DNA of 22,607 nucleotides from an uncultured Clostridia bacterium (GCA_947624455.1 CANQKL010000008.1:1-22607), one strand, 5' to 3'. Positions 1-8,252 are shown, counted from the stretch's first letter. The notes: generated from the sequence alone by a model not told the origin. Made by a program: numbers and translations.

Positions 1-583
1 CGCGGCCGCTGCTCTCCTCGGTTATCAGCTTCTCAAAGGCGGAGCAGTCGGACAGTCGAACGCAGACGGTGAGTTCCACGCCATCGGTAAAGGCCGTGTC
101 CCGGAGAATATATCCTCCCTCCATGACCGCATACTGGAGCCGCCCGTACAAGGGATAATCAGTTTTGACCGAATAGACCCGGCACAAAAGCTTTTCCACC
201 CGAACGGCGGCGTCCACCCCAAGACGGGCGGCCTTGCCGTAGGCCCGAACCAGACCTCCGGCTCCCAGCAGCACTCCCCCGAAGTATCGGGTCACCACCA
301 CGGCCACGTCCGTAAGGCCCTCCTTACGGAGAACCTCGAGGGTGGGCATACCGGCGGTGCCGCCGGGTTCTCCGTCGTCACTGTATCGCATTATGTTGTT
401 TTCTCTAAGGATATAGGCGTAAACGTTGTGGGTCGCCTCCCGGTGCCGGGCGCGGACTCCCTCAATAAAGGCAAGGGCTTCCTCCTCGGTTTGTACCGGT
501 CGGCAATGGCCTATAAACCGACTTTTTTTCTCTATCAGTTCCGCCGAGGCAGGCTGTTTGACGGTTCTGTAGCTTTCCTCCAT
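1..583 (-). CDS. YigZ/IMPACT family protein (UPF0029), C-terminus cut by window edge
   Basis: An open frame runs from an ATG at 583 down to base 1 with no stop, so 194 codons are visible and the C-terminus lies outside the window. The central signature is clear: YSDDGEPGGTAGMP at about residues 67-80, then VVVTRYFGGVLLGAGGLVRAY at about 95-115, which is typical of the YigZ/IMPACT N-terminal domain. The following part (LLCRVYSVKTDYPLYGRLQY) fits the DUF1949 C-terminal domain. Family members are linked to ribosome or translation regulation, but the bacterial biochemical role is unsettled. A GGGAG ribosome site lies about nine bases before the ATG. It starts 39 nt after the SpoIID-like gene on the same strand, so the two are probably co-transcribed. 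The family call is firm; the function is not. Confidence 0.9.
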   Translation of the reverse strand, partial: MEESYRTVKQPASAELIEKKSRFIGHCRPVQTEEEALAFIEGVRARHREATHNVYAYILRENNIMRYSDDGEPGGTAGMPTLEVLRKEGLTDVAVVVTRYFGGVLLGAGGLVRAYGKAARLGVDAAVRVEKLLCRVYSVKTDYPLYGRLQYAVMEGGYILRDTAFTDGVELTVCVRLSDCSAFEKLITEESSGR

Positions 584-622
584 AGTATCAGTCTCCCTTT
601 TGTGACCCGGTCAGATCGGCTG

Positions 623-1744
623 TCAATTAACATAGATCCCCGTAAAATAATGAGTGAGTATATCGACGTAGCTGTATCCCTGTTCCGCCATTCCATAGGC
701 TCCCCACTGGCTCATGCCAACGCCGTGGCCCCAGCCCCGGCCGCTGATGGTAAAGATAAGCTCGCCGTTCCCGTTATACCCGGGTTCAAGCCAAAACCAC
801 TGGCTGTTAAGACCAAGTATCGACCGGCATTGCTCACGGTATACCGTATGACTGCCATCCGTGCCGTTAAAGGTAAGGGCGGTAATGCGGCCGGTGGGCG
901 CTATCTCTCCGGCGTGGATATTCAAAAGACTGCCTATGTATATTCCCTTCGACTCGAGTTTATTTTCTATTTCAGCGGCGGTCATAACAGTTGACCAGCC
1001 CCAGTTGGTAGCCCTGGCCGGAGATTCATAAGGGTCTGGAACCGATTTGAGATAGGGTATATCCGAACCCCATACGTTTTTTATGTCCTCGGTACAGCCT
1101 CCGCTGGTGGCAAAGAAATACAGCGGCACGATCTTTCCGCCGTAATAGGCCGCTTGTCCGCTGACGGCGGCCACTGCGCAGACCGTGCTGTACGACTCGG
1201 CGTCCACGCCGGTATAGACCTGACAGTGGGTCGTTGCGCAGAGGTCATAGCTTCCATGGCGGTTCCTTTCGCCAAGGGCAAAGTTCTTGGCGCAGATAGC
1301 CTGGGCCTTCAAAGCTTCCTGGGGAAAGGACTCGCTCATTTCCCGGCCCAGCACGCTGTAAAGGTAATTGTCCATATGTACGAAATTTACTATGTTAAAA
1401 CTTCCGCCCTGCCGATCCAATCGGAAGTATCCTCGGTATTTGTGTCCGTTCCAGGATATAGGGGCCTGATAGACGGAAATGACAGACAGCATTTCCGCGC
1501 CGGAATTGAATTTTTCCCCGGCGGAAAAGCCCCAGTCGTGAGCCGTAACAGTCACAGTCTCGCCCGGCGCGGCGGTGTAAAGCCATTGACCGGTGGCGGC
1601 GTTATAGAAAGTCAGTCCGTTCTCACCGGTAAAGCTCGCGGTGGAGCTTTCATCCAGATAGACCGAAAGCATATCCTCCGCGCCCGCGGTCACCGAAAGG
1701 GCCATAAGAAAAATCAGGCAAAGAGCAAACATCAGTTTTTTCAT
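623..1744 (-). CDS. SpoIID/LytB domain protein (secreted peptidoglycan-cleaving family)
   Basis: This is a 373-residue protein with an N-terminal signal peptide or signal anchor (MKKLMFALCLIFLMALSV) ending near AGA at 20-22. The SpoIID/LytB core spans roughly residues 115-370. It holds GREMSESFPQEALKAQA, whose Glu135 aligns with the catalytic glutamate of SpoIID lytic transglycosylases, then ATSGGCTEDIKNVWG and the C-terminal GRGWGHGVGMSQWGAYGMA. In Bacillus, SpoIID cuts denuded glycan strands during forespore engulfment, while LytB-type paralogues act in vegetative wall turnover. Length is close to the family norm. An AAGGA lies 11 nt before the ATG. It is divergent from dapA, and I found no convincing housekeeping or sporulation-sigma promoter for it. 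The family is certain; whether this is the sporulation SpoIID or a paralogue is not. Confidence 0.92.
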   Translation of the reverse strand: MKKLMFALCLIFLMALSVTAGAEDMLSVYLDESSTASFTGENGLTFYNAATGQWLYTAAPGETVTVTAHDWGFSAGEKFNSGAEMLSVISVYQAPISWNGHKYRGYFRLDRQGGSFNIVNFVHMDNYLYSVLGREMSESFPQEALKAQAICAKNFALGERNRHGSYDLCATTHCQVYTGVDAESYSTVCAVAAVSGQAAYYGGKIVPLYFFATSGGCTEDIKNVWGSDIPYLKSVPDPYESPARATNWGWSTVMTAAEIENKLESKGIYIGSLLNIHAGEIAPTGRITALTFNGTDGSHTVYREQCRSILGLNSQWFWLEPGYNGNGELIFTISGRGWGHGVGMSQWGAYGMAEQGYSYVDILTHYFTGIYVN

Positions 1745-1848
1745 ATTATTTCAGTTCCTTTTTTTAAATATAGTCTGCCTATGATAAATATTTTCGACAG
1801 ATACGGCCAAATCCCTTTAAAAATTTCGCCGAAAATAAAGAAAAAAAG

Positions 1849-1877
1849 TTGACAGCACCCTCATTAAATGGTATAAT
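1849..1877 (+). promoter_or_regulatory. Consensus sigma-A promoter for dapAB
   Basis: TTGACA at 1849-1854 and TATAAT at 1872-1877 are separated by exactly 17 nt, a perfect match to the housekeeping consensus. Transcription would start near 1884, giving a leader of about 70 nt before dapA. That leader is too short for a lysine riboswitch, and none is visible. Confidence 0.9.
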
Positions 1878-1954
1878 AACTCTTAAGATAACAGCAAGAC
1901 CAACTGCTGCATACTATATAACAGGATTTTTTATTGAAAAAGGAAGGTTGCCCT

Positions 1955-2848
1955 ATGTCAGCGAAGAAAACAGTTTTCACCGGTTCCGGCTGCGCTATTA
2001 TTACCCCATTTACCAATACGGGCGTTAATTTTGAGGAAATGGACCGGCTTGTGGAATTTCAGATCGAAAACGGCACTGATGCCATAATAGTCTGCGGCAC
2101 CACCGGCGAGGCTTCCACCATGGACGACAAGGAGCATCTCGCCGTCATTGAACGGGTAGTAAAGGCGGTCGATGGGCGCATACCCGTCATCGCCGGTACC
2201 GGCAGCAACGACAGCCGCCACGGCCTGGAGCTGAGCCGCAGCGCGGAAAAGCTGGGGGCCGACGCCCTGCTCCATGTGACGCCTTACTACAACAAGGCCA
2301 CTCAGGACGGGCTTATAAAGCACTTTACCCTTATGGCTGACGGCGTGGATATTCCTATCATACTCTATAACGTACCCAGCCGCACCGGCTGCGCCATTGC
2401 TCCTGCAACGCTGAACAAGCTGGCGGATCACCCCAACATCACCGCAATTAAGGAAGCGGGCGGCAATATTGCCGTCACAGCTCAGATGATAGCCCTTTGC
2501 GGCGATCGGATAAACGTTTACAGCGGCAACGACGATATGAACGTGGCCATCTGTTCTTTGGGCGGCATAGGCACGATTTCCGTACTGGCGAACGTCGCTC
2601 CCCGTCAGAGCCATGAAATGATAGCCAAGTGCCTTGAGGGCGACTACAAGGCGGCGGCAAAAATACAGTTGGAGGCCCTTGACCTCATCAACGCGCTGTT
2701 CTGCGAAGTCAACCCCATACCTGTAAAGACCGCCATGAGGCTCATGGGCTATGACGCCGGCGGCCTTCGCCTGCCCCTGTCGGAAATGAGTCCCGCGAAC
2801 CTTGAACGGCTAAAGGGCGCGATGGTCGCTTACGGCCTGATAAAATAA
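1955..2848 (+). CDS. dapA: 4-hydroxy-tetrahydrodipicolinate synthase
   Basis: DapA condenses pyruvate with aspartate semialdehyde, the first step unique to the lysine/diaminopimelate pathway, in the cytoplasm. The frame is open from a TTG at 1934, but AGGAAGG at 1941-1947 sits directly before the ATG at 1955, which gives a 297-residue protein of normal family length. Family marks are all present: GTTGEA (Thr49/Thr50), PYYNK with the active-site tyrosine around 111-112, YNVPSR at 138-143 with the carboxylate-binding Arg143, and AIKEA with the Schiff-base Lys166. It heads a two-gene operon with dapB behind a consensus promoter. Its product feeds both lysine and meso-DAP for the wall. Confidence 0.97.
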   Translation: MSAKKTVFTGSGCAIITPFTNTGVNFEEMDRLVEFQIENGTDAIIVCGTTGEASTMDDKEHLAVIERVVKAVDGRIPVIAGTGSNDSRHGLELSRSAEKLGADALLHVTPYYNKATQDGLIKHFTLMADGVDIPIILYNVPSRTGCAIAPATLNKLADHPNITAIKEAGGNIAVTAQMIALCGDRINVYSGNDDMNVAICSLGGIGTISVLANVAPRQSHEMIAKCLEGDYKAAAKIQLEALDLINALFCEVNPIPVKTAMRLMGYDAGGLRLPLSEMSPANLERLKGAMVAYGLIK

Positions 2849-2874
2849 AGACTTACATAACGAAGGAGAACGCC

Positions 2875-3636
2875 ATGACAGATATAATCCTTGTGGGCTG
2901 CAACGGTAAAATGGGTCAGGTCATCTGCCGCCTTGCGGAAAACGATCCCGAGGTCCGCGTCATCTGCGGCGTGGATATCAGCGGCGAAAAAAAGAACGAT
3001 TTTCCGGTTTATACCGAGTTTAATTCCAAGATCAAGGGGGACGCGATAATTGACTTTTCGCATCCCTCCGCTCTGACCGGAACGCTGGAGTTCGCAAAAA
3101 AGACTCATATCCCCGCCATCGTAGCCACGACCGGCTTTTCCGCCGAACAAAAGGCAGAGTTAGCCCAGGCCGCCAAAGAAGCGCCCATATTTTTCAGCGC
3201 GAATATGAGTCTGGGCATAAATCTGCTCATCCAGTTGGCCCAGCGCGCGTCCCAGCTTTTGGAGGACAGCTTCGACATTGAGATAGTGGAAAAGCATCAC
3301 AATCAAAAAATCGACGCTCCAAGCGGCACCGCTCTCGCCATAGCCGATGCCATAAACGATATCAGCAAGGCTGAAAACGAATATGTATATGACCGTCATA
3401 ACGTCCGTAAAAAGCGGAGCAAGCGGGAAATTGGACTCCACTCCGTCCGCGGCGGCACCATCGTAGGCGAACATACGGTGATCTTCGCCGGGCAGGACGA
3501 GATAGTGGAGCTGACTCATCGGGCCACAAGTAAGGAGATCTTCGCTGTAGGCGCGGTGAAGGCCGCCAAATACATGGTGGGCAAAGGCCCTGGAATGTAC
3601 AATATGCGCGACCTCGTCGCCGAAATTCAGATGTAA
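2875..3636 (+). CDS. dapB: 4-hydroxy-tetrahydrodipicolinate reductase
   Basis: DapB reduces the DapA product with NAD(P)H, the second step towards meso-DAP and lysine. The 253-residue protein starts with a Rossmann nucleotide-binding loop (VGCNGKMGQ, residues 7-15). It has the ATTGF segment at 84-88, and the catalytic and substrate-binding stretch EKHHNQKIDAPSGTA at 139-153 with His141, His142 and Lys145. AAGGAG at 2865-2870 or slightly earlier precedes the ATG. The gene follows dapA by 26 nt and is closed by two terminators, so dapA-dapB is a complete transcription unit. Length and motifs are standard. Confidence 0.97.
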   Translation: MTDIILVGCNGKMGQVICRLAENDPEVRVICGVDISGEKKNDFPVYTEFNSKIKGDAIIDFSHPSALTGTLEFAKKTHIPAIVATTGFSAEQKAELAQAAKEAPIFFSANMSLGINLLIQLAQRASQLLEDSFDIEIVEKHHNQKIDAPSGTALAIADAINDISKAENEYVYDRHNVRKKRSKREIGLHSVRGGTIVGEHTVIFAGQDEIVELTHRATSKEIFAVGAVKAAKYMVGKGPGMYNMRDLVAEIQM

Positions 3637-3674
3637 ATAGTAAATGGGGCTGTAAAAAATTGTGCATAACAGCG

Positions 3675-3710
3675 TCGGAACAAGCGTTGCATCGCTTGTT
3701 CCGATTTTTT
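3675..3710 (+). terminator. Rho-independent terminator of dapAB
   Basis: A perfect 12-bp stem (3675-3686 with 3693-3704) and a 6-nt loop are followed by a run of six T. It lies 38 nt after the dapB stop and works in the plus direction only, since the opposite side has no T run. Confidence 0.93.
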
Positions 3711-3717
3711 GTGATAG

Positions 3718-3756
3718 AAAACCCCCATATGGCAGTAACTACCATATGGGGGTTTT
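3718..3756. terminator. Bidirectional terminator between dapAB and the minus-strand surface-protein unit
   Basis: A perfect 15-bp stem (3718-3732 with 3742-3756) encloses a 9-nt loop. The outer four pairs are A:T, so each strand ends its stem in four T. It backs up the dapAB terminator on the plus strand and is the only visible terminator for the 64-residue gene ending at 3782 on the minus strand. Confidence 0.85.
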
Positions 3757-3781
3757 ATTCCGTTACAATGCCGCTGATTTT

Positions 3782-3976
3782 TTACTTGCCGGACCAGTAC
3801 TTCTGTTTGTTGGCCTCGTCACGGTCAGCGTCGGTAATGGTGTATGTTATTTTCTTTCCGCCAAAGTTATTTGCGCCGGGAGCAATCAACATAGAGGAGG
3901 AACCACCTTCCATAACAGGCTCCTCGGGAGCAAGACCGACAGCGTTTATCAGGGGAGCGTTAAATATCTTTTTCAT
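3782..3976 (-). CDS. Small protein of unknown function (64 aa), co-encoded with the large surface protein
   Basis: I do not recognise this protein. It is a 64-residue frame with a strong AAGGAGG at 3986-3992, nine bases before its ATG, and it begins 18 nt after the stop of the large surface protein. A terminator follows immediately. It has no signal peptide, no membrane segment and no cysteine. It opens MKKIFNAPLINAVGLAPEEP, has a Gly/Ser-rich middle (MEGGSSSM) and ends in a polar tail (TDADRDEANKQKYWSGK). The opening resembles the loose pattern MKK-x-[YF]-x-x-P seen in many short clostridial hypothetical proteins, none with a known role to my knowledge. The ribosome site and operon position make it a credible gene. 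A partner or accessory role for the large protein is only inference. Confidence 0.75.
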   Translation of the reverse strand: MKKIFNAPLINAVGLAPEEPVMEGGSSSMLIAPGANNFGGKKITYTITDADRDEANKQKYWSGK

Positions 3977-3994
3977 TTAAATCATCCTCCTTCA

Positions 3995-6900
3995 TTAAAG
4001 CTCAGGGATGAAGTCCTGAACCGCGTCGGCGCCAGCTCCATCGCTCTCGGCTATCTCTGTGGGAACGAACTCGAGATATACAGACTCAAGTGAAAGTACC
4101 GCAGCCTCTTGGGCGGCAACATCAAACGCATCGCTAAGAACAACACTCTTGCCGTCTTCGCTTACTATTGCATCACCCTCTGTGCCGTCCGTGGCTTTCA
4201 TCGTGGCGAACCGAACGCCCAAATTAGCAGCCCTATCATTTAGGGTGATGGTCTTGGTCGCAAGATCGACAGTCATAATTTTAGCGGCGGCATCAGTAAG
4301 CTTGATATCAGTGATCTTTCCATTCTTATCTTTAGTAGTCTTGAGCTGAAGGTTACCGTTCTTAAGAACCTCGTTCACAGCCTCAAGCTGTGTCGCGTCC
4401 ATTTCACCGGTAATCTTACTGTTTGCGATAGCCTCCATAACAAGACCATAGATACCGACCTTACTTACAGAATATCCCCTATATTCAGTGCCGTCAACTG
4501 TAACAATAGGCGTAGCCGTGAAGGTATCATTGGTATCAGCGGGAACAAAACCTACGCCATTATTTACATCGGGGTCATATGCGCCGTCACCTGTCAAGGT
4601 AGCATTTGCATCAGAGGTAACTTCTATCCTGTATGTTGCGTCGCCGACATTCGTGACATCACTGGCCACATAGTCGATTGTGAAAGCCGCATTTTCAACA
4701 TTCCAGCCGAGCTTAGCGATGATGTTGGGAACTTCAACGGCCTTTTCGGCATATTTTACGCTTGAAAGATACGGGATATGAGCGCCGTTACCATGATTCA
4801 TACCCGCAACAGAGCAATCACGACCTTGTACCACAAGCGCAAGTACAACGTTGCCAACAATGGGATTTATGAAGTCTATGCCAAGAGTATTCCAACCACT
4901 CTTAGGTGTAAACTCGCCCGAAGTAGCAGCGACCTCAACAGCGCCAAATCTGCCTGCCCAGTTATCCAGTCCGTATGCGCCGGGAACAACAGCGCCCTTC
5001 GCAGCATCTACCATAGCGGGATTTACGGCGTAAACCTTCATTACATAATCTTTTTTGTCCGTATTATTTACATTTCCGACGTAATAGTTGAGGGTAGCGG
5101 TGTCGAGGGCCTTACCTTCGGGAACGTCAAAGGCCATGAACAGAGTGTTTCTATTTTTCCAAGACAAGGGACCCATAAGATAACCGTTGTTGCCTTCGGT
5201 TCCGGCAACATTGGTGTCAAACTGATGTCCGAATACGTTAGAGGCATCAGTTCTTGTGAGAACAATCTTTTTGGTCTCGTTGCCGATTGTCTTATAAGTC
5301 TGTTCCTCTACACTATAATGCTTATCGTCTATATTGGCATTATAAGCGGGGAAGGTCACGCTTGCTCCGGTGGGAACAGTCTTAGTAACAGTATTTACAG
5401 GCTCACCATTAGTATCTCCTACATAGTATTCAACAGTAACAGTGCTTGTGGGAGCAACGGCCTTAATCTCGTCAGGACTAAGAGCAACGCTGTAAATCCT
5501 TACATTATCCATCCAGCCCTTATAGAAAGGATCGCCGTTTTGCGGCCAGTTAGACGCGCCAAGACGATAGTTGCCTTCGCCGTCGCCATAGAAGGGATAG
5601 TTAAATACCTTTACGGCCGGACCCTGGTCTATGTTGCCGGGAGTTTGTCTTGCTACTTCGCCGTTAGAATAAATGGTCGCAGTCCAGTTTTCATCGCTGA
5701 TATTGTAATCTATAGTAACAGTAATGTTCGTCCACTCGTTATCAGGGGCGGTATTCCACGCGGGTTCAAGCGCCTCAGTGTTGTCGGCAGTCCAGTAGTT
5801 GAGAGCGCCTACGTAATTTCCCATCTCTGTGGCGTAGGAAATATCACTGCCGTAGCCTCCGTTACCAAAGTCGAACAGCCTTGCATATACGGCTTGTTTA
5901 CCATCAGTCTTTACATCCATGGAGATTGTAAACGACTTGTTCTTAAGTATATCTTCATTCTTGAACAATTCACCTCCAAGGGTCACCGAGTTATCACCTA
6001 CGGTCTCGCTTGTGGCTTTTCCGCCGGGGAAATAAACAGCCTTGCCGCTAACGCTATCGTCAACATACTGCACATTTTCACCGACAGCGGCATTGTATTT
6101 GTCCGTCGTGTCATTTCCATCGCCGTCGAACAGATATTCAGCCACAAGGAAATCCTTTGCTTCCTTAACGGTAACATTGGCGGTAACCTTTATCTCAGTA
6201 CCATTTACAGTACCCTCGATGGTAGACTTGCCTCCTACTTCCGTGTAGTCCTTGGCATTAACCTCGGGCCAATCAACCTCGGCTTCAACCGTACCGCCGC
6301 TTTCAAGGTTAGCGGTAACGGTCTTGGGCAGCTTGGGAGCAACGTTGACGCGGGCGTCAACCTCAATAGTAGGCACATTGGCAATGTTATCCTTCTTATA
6401 AGTAACGGTGAAAACAGTATTAGACTTCACAAAGTCGGACGAAACCTTGGTCGCGTCACCGGTGCGAATATAAACGTTGCCGTCAGCGTCTTTAACCGAT
6501 ATCGGCAGATCATATTCAAACTTATCACCTGCGAACTTATCATTGTAAACTACCGCGTCAACGCCGGGGATAGCTTTGTCTTCCTCATCGACAAAGTTTA
6601 CGGTAACGGTAGCGGGAATCCTATCATAAGGTATTATGCGGAAATTATCAAAAATCGGCTTAGCGTCATTACCGAACCAGTTTCCATCAATACCCAGCCT
6701 TGTGGTATTTTCATCGGTATCAATGAAATAGTTCTTTGTAACAAACTGATTTAGTTTAAGCCCACCAATCTTATCGCCGCCGTCAGAGTCACCTTTATTG
6801 ACATGATTTCCGCTTACAACAGTATAGAAACGGGCATTTATACTACTCTCACCTGAAACAGTACTCATAATATCTACCTTGACATCATATGAGCTGCCGG

Positions 6901-8101
6901 GAGTAATTTCCCATGAATTGTCAAAGGTCGTTCCTGCTTGTTCGTTAATTCCCTTGAGATAGAGAGACTTTTCGCCGTCTGACACTCTTTTCTCCGTACC
7001 AGACTTTGTCAATATTTCATATTCGCCTTTGGGAAGCGCCCAACCGGTTTCACCCTCCTCAAAACTGGGATTGGGAACAATATTTGAGCCTTTTTCCTTG
7101 TAACGAATGGCCTCAAGTTCAATTTCGTTCGTACCAGCTTCAAGAATGATTTTCTTGTTTGCATCAATCCTGTAATAGTAATCACCAATTATAACATTTT
7201 TGCCCGCATCAGCTACAGCAGAGGTATACTCTTCTCCAACATAAAGGTTAGCCGCATTATAGGTGTAAGAGTATGAACCCACCTTTTCACGTGTAACATC
7301 ATCGACAACTTTTACCTCTACACTTGCTTCAGCGGGAATAGCGTTTACCTCTTTAATAGAGAAATTGCTGAAATAGAGGTCTTTGTTGCCCCATGCGCCA
7401 AGCGAGATCATAATATAGGGATTTTCAGCCGTTTCAGGTATAATGATTACAGCAGAGAAAGTATTGTCTCCCTTTTGCCAAACGCCGTCATCACGGTATG
7501 AGGGCAATGTGGTGCCCTCAACAGCGTTCATTTCGCCGGAAATCCATGATGACGCACCGCCATGCTCCAAGGTGCCGTATACTTTCAATCCGGCAGCATC
7601 TTCTTTGTAACCGCCAAATCCGGCGCCGGTTTTTTCCACGCCTACAACGGCCATCATACCTGAATTGTTGCTGCTCATAGTTGCGTTGTTTCCAGCATTA
7701 TAGACATTAAAGGAAACAAGATATTCCTTGCCTTTTGTTACTTCAAAAAAAGTACGCAGCGTCTGAGCTGATGCAGAACCACCGTCTGAGCTTGGATTCT
7801 CAACATGGATAGACTTCTTACTTGCGGAAGCGGAATAATCGTCGTTTTCTACTACTTCCCAAGCGCTGAGGCCTTTTCCGTCTAAAGCTCTTGTCCAACC
7901 ATCTGTTGTGCCATCGGCAAAGTCAGGATTGGGAACGATATTTTCCGCTCCTTCAATAGGCGTATATCTAATGCCATACCATGTGTCAACAAGGTATTCG
8001 CCACCAGGCTCCGCCGCGCTGGCAGCCAATCCGAACGCGGGAATTATCGCCATTACCATAGCCAGAACTACGGCAAGGGACAGAATCTTTTTAACGTTCA
8101 T
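3995..8101 (-). CDS. Large secreted multidomain surface protein (CBM-like, MucBP-like, Ig-like and LamG-like modules)
   Basis: The frame opens at 8128, but AAGGAGG at 8110-8116 lies inside that extension and eight bases before an ATG at 8101, giving 1368 residues. A Sec signal peptide covers residues 1-30 (MNVKKILSLAVVLAMVMAII, cleavage near ASA-AEP). In order I see: a CBM_4_9-like jelly-roll module opening NIVPNPDFADGTTDGW (about 54-252); a MucBP-like stretch (about 259-335); a second such module opening NIVPNPSFEEGETGW (about 340-492); a second MucBP-like stretch (495-571); an Ig-like Big_4-type module (582-645); a LamG/concanavalin-like module from AEYLFDGDGND to DNVRIYSVALS (about 654-876); a third MucBP-like stretch (886-951); a possible beta-sandwich (955-1120); and an unassigned end. 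There is one cysteine only. I see no LPXTG motif, SLH, dockerin or C-terminal membrane helix. Its composition is more AT-rich than its neighbours. Glycan binding or adhesion is inferred from the folds. Confidence 0.85.
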   Translation of the reverse strand: MNVKKILSLAVVLAMVMAIIPAFGLAASAAEPGGEYLVDTWYGIRYTPIEGAENIVPNPDFADGTTDGWTRALDGKGLSAWEVVENDDYSASASKKSIHVENPSSDGGSASAQTLRTFFEVTKGKEYLVSFNVYNAGNNATMSSNNSGMMAVVGVEKTGAGFGGYKEDAAGLKVYGTLEHGGASSWISGEMNAVEGTTLPSYRDDGVWQKGDNTFSAVIIIPETAENPYIMISLGAWGNKDLYFSNFSIKEVNAIPAEASVEVKVVDDVTREKVGSYSYTYNAANLYVGEEYTSAVADAGKNVIIGDYYYRIDANKKIILEAGTNEIELEAIRYKEKGSNIVPNPSFEEGETGWALPKGEYEILTKSGTEKRVSDGEKSLYLKGINEQAGTTFDNSWEITPGSSYDVKVDIMSTVSGESSINARFYTVVSGNHVNKGDSDGGDKIGGLKLNQFVTKNYFIDTDENTTRLGIDGNWFGNDAKPIFDNFRIIPYDRIPATVTVNFVDEEDKAIPGVDAVVYNDKFAGDKFEYDLPISVKDADGNVYIRTGDATKVSSDFVKSNTVFTVTYKKDNIANVPTIEVDARVNVAPKLPKTVTANLESGGTVEAEVDWPEVNAKDYTEVGGKSTIEGTVNGTEIKVTANVTVKEAKDFLVAEYLFDGDGNDTTDKYNAAVGENVQYVDDSVSGKAVYFPGGKATSETVGDNSVTLGGELFKNEDILKNKSFTISMDVKTDGKQAVYARLFDFGNGGYGSDISYATEMGNYVGALNYWTADNTEALEPAWNTAPDNEWTNITVTIDYNISDENWTATIYSNGEVARQTPGNIDQGPAVKVFNYPFYGDGEGNYRLGASNWPQNGDPFYKGWMDNVRIYSVALSPDEIKAVAPTSTVTVEYYVGDTNGEPVNTVTKTVPTGASVTFPAYNANIDDKHYSVEEQTYKTIGNETKKIVLTRTDASNVFGHQFDTNVAGTEGNNGYLMGPLSWKNRNTLFMAFDVPEGKALDTATLNYYVGNVNNTDKKDYVMKVYAVNPAMVDAAKGAVVPGAYGLDNWAGRFGAVEVAATSGEFTPKSGWNTLGIDFINPIVGNVVLALVVQGRDCSVAGMNHGNGAHIPYLSSVKYAEKAVEVPNIIAKLGWNVENAAFTIDYVASDVTNVGDATYRIEVTSDANATLTGDGAYDPDVNNGVGFVPADTNDTFTATPIVTVDGTEYRGYSVSKVGIYGLVMEAIANSKITGEMDATQLEAVNEVLKNGNLQLKTTKDKNGKITDIKLTDAAAKIMTVDLATKTITLNDRAANLGVRFATMKATDGTEGDAIVSEDGKSVVLSDAFDVAAQEAAVLSLESVYLEFVPTEIAESDGAGADAVQDFIPEL

Positions 8102-8246
8102 AATTTTTTCCTCCTTGATAATTTTCAAATTTTCGTTTCCTTACCCCGGCACATCCTCGCTCTGACGCTGGCGGCGGAGTTCCGTTCGACCTCCGGCTTC
8201 CCGTGGCCGCGCCTCCTAAGCTGAGATATACCGCATATAAATATAT
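8102..8246 (-). promoter_or_regulatory. Long structured 5' leader of the large surface-protein gene
   Basis: About 145 nt separate the predicted transcription start (near 8246) from the ATG at 8101. The middle, 8140-8220, is strikingly GC-rich between AT-rich flanks and does not code for anything recognisable. Bases 8207-8213 can pair with 8170-8177 (seven pairs, one bulged C) around an inner arm in which 8193-8197 can pair with 8176-8180 as an alternative. I compared it by eye with c-di-GMP, cobalamin, c-di-AMP and guanidine riboswitches and found no match. Its role is unknown. Confidence 0.45.
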
Positions 8247-8252
8247 AGAGTT

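Noticed and set aside
428..994. 188-residue plus-strand frame crossing the YigZ/SpoIID junction
   Set aside because: It is antisense to both identified minus-strand genes and has no domain or ribosome site.
1745..1848. Sporulation sigma (sigma-E or sigma-G) promoter for the SpoIID-like gene
   Set aside because: CATA- and TATT-like words are present in the AT-rich gap, but no pair with suitable boxes and spacing stood out.
4778..6754. 658-residue open frame on the plus strand opposite the large surface-protein gene
   Set aside because: It lies wholly inside the minus-strand gene, which has a signal peptide, recognisable modules, promoter and ribosome site. The plus frame has no ribosome site and no recognisable domain, so it is a codon-bias shadow.
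8102..8246. Known riboswitch in the surface-protein leader
   Set aside because: The conserved cores of c-di-GMP-I and -II, cobalamin, ydaO c-di-AMP and guanidine classes were looked for and not found, so only an unnamed structured leader is reported.
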